Below are positions 47,683-55,886 of a stretch of 64,000 nucleotides of DNA, piece by piece. The stretch lies in NCBI GenBank assembly GCA_030063045.1, contig JAQSEB010000075.1, forward strand, positions 132,001 to 196,000, in the 5' to 3' direction. The position numbers and the translations under genes were made by a program. The first letter of the stretch is position 1. Each line of letters starts with the position of its first letter. The notes under the pieces were generated by a model. That model saw nothing but the letters and a program-made list of their open reading frames with translations, was not told where the DNA came from and made no database searches. The DNA is from Pratylenchus scribneri (Eukaryota > Nematoda > Chromadorea > Rhabditida > Pratylenchidae).

Positions 47683-48095
47683 TGTAAGGCTGCGCGCCTC
47701 TAGAAGGAATAAAGCAATTTAATTCAATCCCAAATATCCAAACATTTTTCCACTCCTAATTCACCTTTCTTATTTCCCAATCACATTCCACATTTCCATC
47801 AAATCGCTGAGATTATGGCTTTCTCATATCTTCCGCGGAAGTTCCATTAGTTTCTCCCAGATCCATCCCATCTCCGCCCATTATCCGGCCAATATAAACT
47901 TAGCCATTCTCTGGTTAATCGGTCAGTTCGGCAGCCACAAGGAGATCTCCAATCAACCAGCTTTTCCCCACTTTCCCCGCAATATCCCGCGGGATACGAA
48001 TACGACAGTCCGTTTTCCTCCCCATTTTCCATTCACAACTTTCAACTCTGAGAGACAGGAGGATAGGCACTGGGTTCGGGTCCCCGCGCTTTACT
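47683..48095 (+). repeat. Right LTR-like direct repeat (413 bp)
   Basis: Same length and, as far as read, same sequence as 34618-35030. It is preceded by a purine-rich stretch (AGGTTGGGAGA) and by two diverged copies of a CGAC(C/T)AGGGAC(G/A)GTCT block at about 47598 and 47650. It is followed by the ATAT target-duplication copy. Confidence 0.92.
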
Positions 48096-48175
48096 ATATC
48101 AAACCCCTAACCTTAACCCTAACCCTAAACCCCTAGTTACGATCAAGTTATAAACCAAAAACCGGTTTGCGACAA

Positions 48176-48240
48176 AATATCCATTTCTGCAAAATCAATC
48201 AATACTCTTTTCTGCAAAATAAATATTTCCCATTTATAAA
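48176..48240 (-). repeat. Inverted repeat flanking the giant element (right copy)
   Basis: Reverse complement of 34519-34583 (see that entry). Between it and the right LTR lies a telomere-like CCCTAACCCTAAACCCC stretch (about 48117-48134). Confidence 0.7.
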
Positions 48241-48258
48241 CTGATCTATTGCCATTTT

Positions 48259-48814
48259 GGTACTTGTATACTTTGTATCCGCCAGAACCCTTAAAAAATT
48301 TCGATTTTTTTTTTTCGCTTTAAAATCAATTTTAAATGTTTATTAATGCATTTTTATAACAAAAAAAACAACAAAGTGAATTAAATGGGGTATATTTGTG
48401 AAACTTGAGACCAAAAATGGAAAAAAATATCGGGTCCTCCAAATTCTTTTCGCCACATAAATTCATGCACATAGCTTATAAATGCTGATCGGTGTGTGCC
48501 AAAGCGTTTCTTATGCCCATGTTTGAATTTCTGCCACGTGCTTTCAATGGTATTCGTGTGTTGTTTTGAAATAGGATCGACGAAATTTTTGCTGTGGTTG
48601 ACTGTGTAATGAGTGTAGAGTTCAGGAAGATCCTTGATTTTGTTGTATGCTTTCCAACAGTCCGACACGATTATTGATCCTGGGCGAATGTACTGTTGAA
48701 TGTATGGAAGAAGGCTGTCGGCAACATAAATTAAACATTTAAAATTGATTTTAAAGCGAAAAAAAAATTCGCAATTTTTTAAGGGTTCTGGCGGATACAA
48801 AGTATACAAGTACC
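48259..48814. mobile_element. Internally deleted Merlin-type DNA transposon (556 bp)
   Basis: Terminal inverted repeats of about 84 bp (48259-48342 and 48732-48814) begin GGTACTTGTATACTTTGTAT. They are flanked on both sides by GCCATTTT (48251-48258 and 48815-48822), a perfect 8-bp target duplication. The remaining coding sequence is the C-terminal part of an IS1016/Merlin-like DDE transposase, and both the target-site size (8-9 bp) and the transposase type fit that superfamily. About half the transposase is missing, so the copy is non-autonomous. Confidence 0.9.
48381..48809 (-). pseudogene. Merlin/ISXO2-like transposase fragment
   Basis: The open frame has GSIIVSDCWKAYNKI (second catalytic Asp), a YTHYTVNHSKNFVDP stretch, then HTNTIESTWQKFK (catalytic Glu) and a conserved HEFMWRKEF tail. 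This is the signature of the DDE domain of Merlin and bacterial IS1595/ISXO2-group transposases. The N-terminal part with the first catalytic Asp is absent, and the 5' end of the frame is made of terminal inverted repeat sequence, so the protein cannot be a working transposase. Confidence 0.85.
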
Positions 48815-48978
48815 GCCATTTTAATTAATCTAACAAACCGAAATGAATTTGAATAAATCAAGTATTTTAAAGAAAAAATACAAATTGCAAAATTAAATTT
48901 TAGTTCTCTTTATTTTATAAAAATGTGATTAACAAACAGATTACTAAATTTAAATATATTATAAATGAAGAAATTTTA

Positions 48979-51900
48979 TTAATCAGTGAGAATATCTGAC
49001 GATAAATGCGATTTATCTTCTTCACTTCTTTCCTGTTTAATTTTATCCAATTCATATTCAATCAACATTTCGGCCATTTGATCTTTTAACCAATGGAATA
49101 CGTGAATTGGAATTGGCCCATATAAATGCCTAGGATTATGCGATGCATTCGTTGCTATTGTTTGCATTTGAAATTCCAATTGTTGATCATTGCGTAAATA
49201 AATTTCAAGTAGATAATCATAGTAAATACCGCCTCCGGCCACTTGACGTCGAATCACAGACGACTTAAATGTTTTGTAATTTTAATAATTTAAATTAATT
49301 AATTATTTAGTAATAAGTCATATTCATATTCACTAAAGACGTTACTATTATTTTATAGTTATTATACACTTACATTATTTTGATGCATTGCATTCGAATA
49401 TTTTTCTTCCAACTCATTTTGAATGGCGCACATTGCGTTGAGCAAAGAATAGGCATCCTTTGATACAGAAATTTTTGGAAAAGTGCTAATATTGCTTTTG
49501 AAATCCATTTTCTCTTTGAACATCTGAAAAATGTTTAGAATCATTTTTTTGAATAAGAAAATTTGTAAAAAACAAACCTGTGTGATCCTAATGAATTTAT
49601 GACCACTTATGCCTCGACATAAAGCAATATTGATCCACCTGAATCGGTGTTTAACATCAACCATATATTTCAATGTTTTGTGTAATATCAATCCTTCCAT
49701 ATTAGAGATTTCCAATGCTCCCTGATCAACTGAAAATTAAATTTTTTTTCAAAGTCGATTTTTTGTCGAATATGATTTAATTTATAATCCTAGGAACCAC
49801 ATAATATTTGTCAGTAATCAGTATCATTTTTTCTGAATAAAAATGAGGGTTTAATTTTAAAATATTCTAAGAAATTTCAAAGATATTACAATTAAAATTT
49901 TCGCTATCTTTAATATTACAAAATGTAAATGGTTTAAAAATACCATTTTCAGAGATCCATTTTGGAAGGGGATAGGGTGTTGGTCCGATTTCCTTATTGT
50001 CAGTTCCATCAAATTCCACCAACATTTCGGCCATTCGATCGCGCAATCGAGGGAGTAATTGAATTGGAATGAACATTCCCTTCGGTTTAATATCTGGTCT
50101 TGTTTCGGATCTAATTGTTTCGATAGCAAATCTGAATTGATCTTCGAATGGACATATTTTCAATTTGTAGTCGTAATGGAGACCATCTATGACCAATTCT
50201 TGGCATATCGGAGGCTAAAAATGAGCTAATAAGTAAATTATATGTTTCATTCCGAAAACAATTCTGATTTTTGTGTTTCATTCCAAAAACATTTCTGATT
50301 TTTGTGTTTCATTCCAAAAACATTTCTGATTTTTGTGTTTCATTCCGAAAACACTTCTGATTTTTTTTGTGTTTCATTCCAAAAACAATTCTGATTTTTT
50401 TGTGTTTCATTCCAAAAATACTTCTGATTTTTTTGTGTTTCATTCCAAAAACAATTCTGATTTTTTGTGTTTGATTCCGAAAACACTTCTGATTTTTTTG
50501 TGTTTCATTCCAAAAACAATTCTGATTTTTGTGTTTCATTCCAATTCCAAAAACATTTCTGATTTTTGTGTTTCATTCCGAAAACAATTCTGATTTTTGT
50601 GTTTCATTCCAAAAACATTTCTGATTTTTGTGTTTCATTCCAAAAACATTTCTGATTTTTGTGTTTCATTCCGAAAACACTTCTGATTTTTTTTGTGTTT
50701 CATTCCAAAAACAATTCTGATTTTTTTGTGTTTCATTCCAAAAATACTTCTGATTTTTTTGTGTTTCATTCCAAAAACAATTCTGATTTTTGTGTTTCAT
50801 TCCAAAAACATTTCTGATTTTTGTGTTTCATTCCAAAAACATTTCTGATTTTTGTGTTTCATTCCGAAAACACTTCTGATTTTTTTGTGTTTCATTCCAA
50901 AAACAATTCTGATTTTTTTGTGTTTCATTCCAAAAACAATTCTGCTTTTTTGTGTTTCATTCCAAAAACATTTCTGATTTTTGTGTTTCATTCCAAAAAC
51001 AATTATGATTTTTTGTGTTTGATTCCGAAAACACTTCTGATTTTTTTGTGTTTCATTCCAAAAACAATTCTGATTTTTGTGTTTCATTCCAAAAACAATT
51101 CTGATTTTTTGTGTTTCATTCCAAAAACAATTCTGATTTTTGTGTTTCATTCCAAAAACAATTCTGATTTTTGTGTTTCATTCCGAAAACATTTCTGATT
51201 TTTGTGTTTCATTCCAAAAACAATTCTGATTTTTTTTGTGTTTGATTCCGAAAACACTTCTGATTTTTTTGTGTTTCATTCCAAAAACAATTCTGATTTT
51301 TTGTGTTTCATTCCGAAAACAATTCTGATTTTTGTGTTTCATTCCGAAAACACTTCTGATTTTTGTGTTTCATTCCAAAAACAATTCTGATTTTTTGTGT
51401 TTCATTCCGAAAACAATTCTGATTTTTGTGTTTCATTCCGAAAAATTTCTGATTTTTTTGTTTCATTTTTATTATTTTTAAGCCCAAATGTAAAGCTTCA
51501 CAATTGTAATTCTTTTTTTTGCTCTATCATATCTTCCTAATTCATTCCCGAACAACCTTCTCCTCGTTAACAGATTTGCTCAGCAATTTGTTCATTGCCT
51601 TAACCACCAAATAGGCATCTTGGGAAACCGGAATGTTTGGGAAGTATTCAAAGTATAGCTTTAAAAATTTGAAAGTTATTGTGGAAAATGAGGGCATACC
51701 TGCTTTTCCAAACGAATAAATTTATTTCCACTTGATTCACTTCCCAGCATGGAAATCAACAGGGCATTTTTTCTCCCTCCCACATCGACATAATTCAATG
51801 TTTCAGTTTGGAGAGTGATATTATTTCGTTCAGGGTTTGAACTGGAAGGTATATAATTTGTAATATATATGTTTTAATAGTCGAAGATAGAGGCTCGCTT

Positions 51901-54058
51901 ACTTACTTATTAGTCTTCTTATCAATTGCAGTAAATTCACCACAATCAGCTAACATTTCGGCCATTTTATCCTTCAACCAATGGAATACATCAATTGGAA
52001 TTGGCCCTTCTAAATATTTCGGTTTATGCGATATGTTGGATCCATTTGTAATTGTTTGGAATTTAAAATCAAATTGTTTATTTGGTTTTAAATGAATTTC
52101 CAATTTATAGTCATTGCGAAGACCGCCGGTGATAATTTGACGGCAAATCAGTGACTTAAATGAGAATTTTAGCTATGATGCAAATATTTTATACTTGATT
52201 GTTAATTGGAATATTACGATTCCGAAATTGTTCCAACAAAATTCTCATTCCATTTAAAAGATGATTGGCATCCACCAGAGGAATTTTTAAAATATAGCGA
52301 AAAATAGGATCAATATCATTGTAAAATTTCTAAAAACATTTTAGGCATTAATGTTTTTTTTAATTATGAACCTGTACAATTATAATGGATTTATTGGCAC
52401 TTTCGTCTTGATCCATCACAATTTTAATCTTTCTATACCTCGGTTCAATATCAACCATGTAATCCAATGATTCGCGCCGAATTGTTGCCCCAATACTTTT
52501 ATTGGCTTTTTGAGTATTTAATTCATCAACTTTGTTGGAATATTGTTTAGATTTATTTTAGAATTATTTTTGTACCATTTTCTGCTGGTATCCATTTTGG
52601 GAGAGGAGATGGAATCGGTCCAATTTCTTGAGTTCCATCAATTTCTGTCAACATTTCGGCAATTTGATTGCGTAAAGATGGAAGAAATTGAATTGGGAGG
52701 GATAATCGTTTAGGCCTATGTTTTGTATCGTTTGGGATGGTTGTTATGCAAATGCGAAATTGCAATCGATCATTGTGTAGGGATTTAAAAAATTCCAATT
52801 TGTAGTCATAATTGATACCACCAGTGACCAATTCAGGCTGGCCAATTGGAGGCTAAAAATGCAGAATAATTGTTAAATAAAATATTAGGAATTTCGTCGA
52901 ATTGTTCTAGCTAAATAAGTTTATTCAGTTTTAAACATCGATATATATAATTTTAGAAATCTCGGTTTTAGGTTCCGTGCAGAGTGCAGACTCGAGAATA
53001 GGCTAATTCGATTCGTCATGATCGATTTACACATTTAATATATGAAATTTCAATTTCAGACCAGCTTATAGGCTCGGGTTGGTTTATGGCAGGGGCGTCA
53101 AGGGTTTTAAGGTCTAAGGATAAGGGTTAGGAATCTAAAGGTAAAGCTCATAGGAGCCTGATGAAATTTCATATAATAAATCGACCATGCCGAGTCGAAT
53201 GAGCCTATTCTCGAGTCTGTAGCAAATTTAGAAGCCTAGATTTCTTTCCAAAATATACTAGCTCAAGCATTTGATAATTCCGGAATTTACTTTCCAATAT
53301 TTTCTGTAACATATATCCCATCCCCCACCGGACCGAACCTTTTCCTCGTCTATAGATTTACTCATCAATGTGTCCAATGCTTTAATCACCAAATATACAT
53401 CCTCGGGTGCTGCAATTTTTTGGTAGTTGGAATCACCGTTTTGAGACTATTATAAATATCCATTAAAAAAATATAATACGAATAAAAAACCAAATCAATC
53501 CATTTGTTTCCATTCTCGTCACTTTTCATTGCGATCAATAGGAAATAATTCCGTTTGCCAAATGTATATTCTAATTTTTCGGAAAGTAATGTCATGATTT
53601 TATCTTCAGAGTGTTTTGCCAATTTTGATCTAAGATGAAATGAAAATTTAAAATATATTTGAAAATTAATTATAAAATTCTTTTACCCTAATTGAGCTAA
53701 ATTCGGCTCTGTTTCCAGTTGCTTTTCAGCTAAAGCACCGTTCTGCGAGTGGTCATTGAAAGTGAAAGATGAATAAAATGCCGACTGAAAAAAGTTGATT
53801 TAAAATTATTTAATTTAATCGAGTAGGAATAAAGAATTTTTCATGATTTGCTCGAAATTATAATAAAATGAAAACCTGTTGTTTGCGATACAAAATTGCT
53901 CTTTTCTCATATTTTTTTGACGTTATCAATAATTTACAAATTGCAATGCGAGAAATGTCGAAATTGGTCGAGCAATGGAAACGAAGGAAGTGATTAAAAG
54001 TGGAATTTTGCAGAAAATTGGATTTTAAAGTGCGGGTCGAACACCTCATTGAAAACAT
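48979..54058 (-). CDS. Four-module beta-rich protein with mitochondrial-like presequence (PUR-like?)
   Basis: Fourteen exons keep a single frame and encode 815 aa: 54058-53876, 53784-53687, 53629-53491, 53446-53339, 52852-52576, 52529-52372, 52329-52195, 52154-51907, 51841-51700, 51658-51557, 50214-49944, 49729-49578, 49523-49374 and 49263-48979. The N-terminus (MFSMRCSTRTLKSNF) is basic, Ser/Thr-rich and free of acidic residues, like a mitochondrial presequence. Then one module occurs four times. Its first half is beta strands with NK(F/W)I(R/D)L followed by a helix (VSQDAY type). Its second half contains YDYKLE and ends in P-I-x3-P-x-L-x3-M-A-E-M-L. Each half looks beta-beta-beta-alpha, as in PUR nucleic-acid-binding repeats, but family membership is my inference. 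Module boundaries coincide with introns, indicating tandem exon duplication. Confidence 0.75.
50240..51465. repeat. Intronic minisatellite, ~30-bp unit, about 40 copies
   Basis: Tandem units of the form GTGTTTCATTCC(A/G)AAAACA followed by (A/T)TTCTGATTTTT fill most of intron 10 of the four-module gene. Unit length varies by 1-4 bp in the T run. The repeat gives long meaningless open frames on both strands. It lies between the two halves of module 3. Confidence 0.93.
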
Positions 54059-54420
54059 ATTCTGCAAATTTTTTAGGGAAAAATAATAAAAGAGTAAAAA
54101 CAATAGGTTGCAAAAAAATGTGAAAAACGGATTTCGGTGCTTTTACTCCTTAGTGCTTGCTAGCTGCTAGGTTGCAAGTAGAGACCGGCACCGGACCGGA
54201 TTTTTGCCGGATCCGGCCATTTTTGCCAGAATCAGGAATCCGGAGAAAAAATTTTATAACTGGATCCGGTCCGGAATCCGGCACATTTTATTAGATTTTT
54301 AAAACATCCGGCCAAAACGACTTTTTCGGTGAAAACACGAAAAAAACATGCTGCATTTCGTATAAATTTTAAATACACTAAATTTTGCTAAATGTGCAGA
54401 AAGAGAAACCACCTCATCTC

Positions 54421-54873
54421 CACGGTGATTTCACTATGGGGAAGGAATGATCAAAAGGCGGGGCATAAAAAGAATAAAAGAAAAAGGGCAGAGTGAAAGA
54501 AGGGAGTCCCGCTGCCCGACCTCGACCCATAGAAGGGGGAAGAGAAAGAGGCGTAGGAAGGGAGAATGCTTGGAGAAGATGCGAGGGCATTTCAATGAAT
54601 TTACAAATAAACCCGGTTTTGAACTAAAAGATGGATAACTTTCGTAAAAAATGGAATTTTCTAAAAATTTTTAGCCTATCTTGTAGCCTAGAGTCTTTAG
54701 CACAAAATTGGAGTTGGAATTTAAAAACTTAAGTTTGGGAGCAGAGATAGCCTTGGTCACCCTAATCGACCTTTTTTTTGGATGAGATAGTAGGGGAAAA
54801 TATGCAGGCATTGGGAAAAAAGTGATATAGATAAGGGGTTTTGAAAAAATCTCCCCATAGTGAAACCACCGTG
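54421..54873. mobile_element. MITE-like element with 22-bp inverted ends
   Basis: The sequence at 54421-54442 (CACGGTGATTTCACTATGGG...) is matched inversely at 54852-54873 with one or two differences. CATCTC flanks both sides (54415-54420 and 54874-54879), a possible 6-bp target duplication. There is no coding signal; the short basic open frame inside (54447-54638) is unsupported. Confidence 0.55.
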
Positions 54874-54879
54874 CATCTC

Positions 54880-55886
54880 ATCAGTTTAAAAGAAAAGAAA
54901 GAGAATGAAAAAACTATTAATAGTAGCATAGGGTAGAGAGAAAAACGCAACGCATAAGCGATAGCGATGGTTTGGTTTTTTTGCATGATGTTGATGTTTG
55001 TTCAAAATCGGGAATCTTGGGATTGGGATAATTAACTAAATGAAAAAATGCGATAAGAGTAAATAGAGGAATTTGCCAAAATGCTTTGCTGTTTTACCCA
55101 TTATAAACTGAACTGAAACCACTTGAAAATAAAAACTGCTACCTGCTTGCTACCTCGTAATTTATAAAAAAAGTTTTCAATAATCAATAATCATTGACGT
55201 GAATTGTCCATTGCCAAAAATAAAAAAAAGAACTTGTTTGAAAATTACAGAAAATAAACAATTCCACGTGCATTTATTTCAATGAAGACGAAAATGCGAG
55301 AGATAAAATTCACTAAATTTGATTCATTTTTAAACTCCGAACTCCCATAAATTATTTAAACCTTCACATTGCGATCATAAACATTATTTATCACTTATCA
55401 TTATCACAGGAAAAAAACAGGGGAATACCTCGCCCTCCCCGAAGATCTAAATTTGGAAAAAAATGAGATTATGATGCGATGAGTTTGGTCCCGCGGGGAA
55501 ATTTTTATAGGACGAGATCGCATCGCGAGAGCCATCAGCCATCCACAACTTCTACATCTTTTTTCCTTATTCTCTCCACACCATCCTTTTCACCTATCTC
55601 TACCTCAGCCACCTCCTGCCATCTGCCAAAGATTATCATTTCTTCAAAAATACGAGATGAGATGAATTCATAATTTTTTCATTTTATTTATCAATCGATA
55701 CAATCAAACAAATCCGAAATTATGCTAGCGCAAATTAATTAAATTATAAAGTTTAATTTTCAGTAAAAAATCCAATCCAATTGCTTAATTAGTAATTATT
55801 AAAATTGAAAGATAATAAACAGCAAAGAAAGCAGCAATTTACTAAAGATTACCAACATTTCTACAAACTTCTACATTTAACAAAAC
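54880..55886. other. Upstream region of the WNK kinase gene
   Basis: AT-rich with a slightly GC-richer block at 55430-55640. It would contain the promoter and 5' UTR of the kinase gene, but I cannot place a transcription start. Confidence 0.4.

Larger units (their letters stand above)
34765..47995 (+). repeat. Dispersed C(YGMG)G mini-hairpins with covarying stems
   Basis: Short palindromes in which stems of 3-6 bp change in both arms while the loop stays T/C-G-C/A-G closed by C-G. Examples: ACCTCTGAGGAGGT (37273), ACCTCTGCGGAGGT (37592, 43540), GACTCTGCGGAGTC (39875), GCTCTGCGGAGC (39583, 46028), AATTCTGCGGAATT (41320, 42944), TTCCTGCGGGAA (40834, 40970), ATCCTGAGGGAT (46944, 47048), CTCTCCGAGGAGAG (41892), ATCCCGAGGGAT (47509). 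I located 32 strict internal copies plus two in each LTR. Variants are at 42541 (T-A closing), 44153 (G-C closing) and 47357 (TGTG loop). Asymmetric loops are all in the sense orientation. They interrupt coding frames as Ser-Ala-Glu, Ser-Glu-Glu, Pro-Ala-Gly or Leu-Arg. Confidence 0.9.
34618..48095 (+). mobile_element. Giant LTR-type element (13,478 bp) encoding NADAR/G-patch and SF1 helicase, no pol
   Basis: Two 413-bp direct repeats with no difference seen by eye (34618-35030, 47683-48095) bound the element. Both begin TGTAAGGC and end GCTTTACT. ATAT directly precedes the left copy (34614-34617) and directly follows the right copy (48096-48099), a 4-bp target duplication as left by retroviral-type integrases. 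A tRNA-primer-site-like sequence follows the left LTR, and a purine-rich run (about 47671-47682) precedes the right one. Internally there are a 5' leader with several small splice-bounded segments, a NADAR-G-patch gene, a large helicase gene and dozens of short hairpins. I saw no gag, protease, reverse transcriptase or integrase motif in any frame. Mobilisation would have to be supplied in trans, or work by an unfamiliar route. The identical LTRs imply recent insertion. Confidence 0.85.

Noticed and set aside
50240..51465. CRISPR-like look of regularly repeated ~20-bp blocks
   Set aside because: The intervening bases are nearly the same in every unit and unit length only varies in T runs, so there are no unique spacers. 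The repeat lies in an intron of a eukaryotic gene.
54447..54638. Very basic 63-aa open frame
   Set aside because: It lies inside a MITE-like element and consists of purine-rich low-complexity codons.
55486..55500. CCCGCGGGG resembling the element hairpin
   Set aside because: A single short match outside the element, without the covarying-arm context. It is treated as chance.
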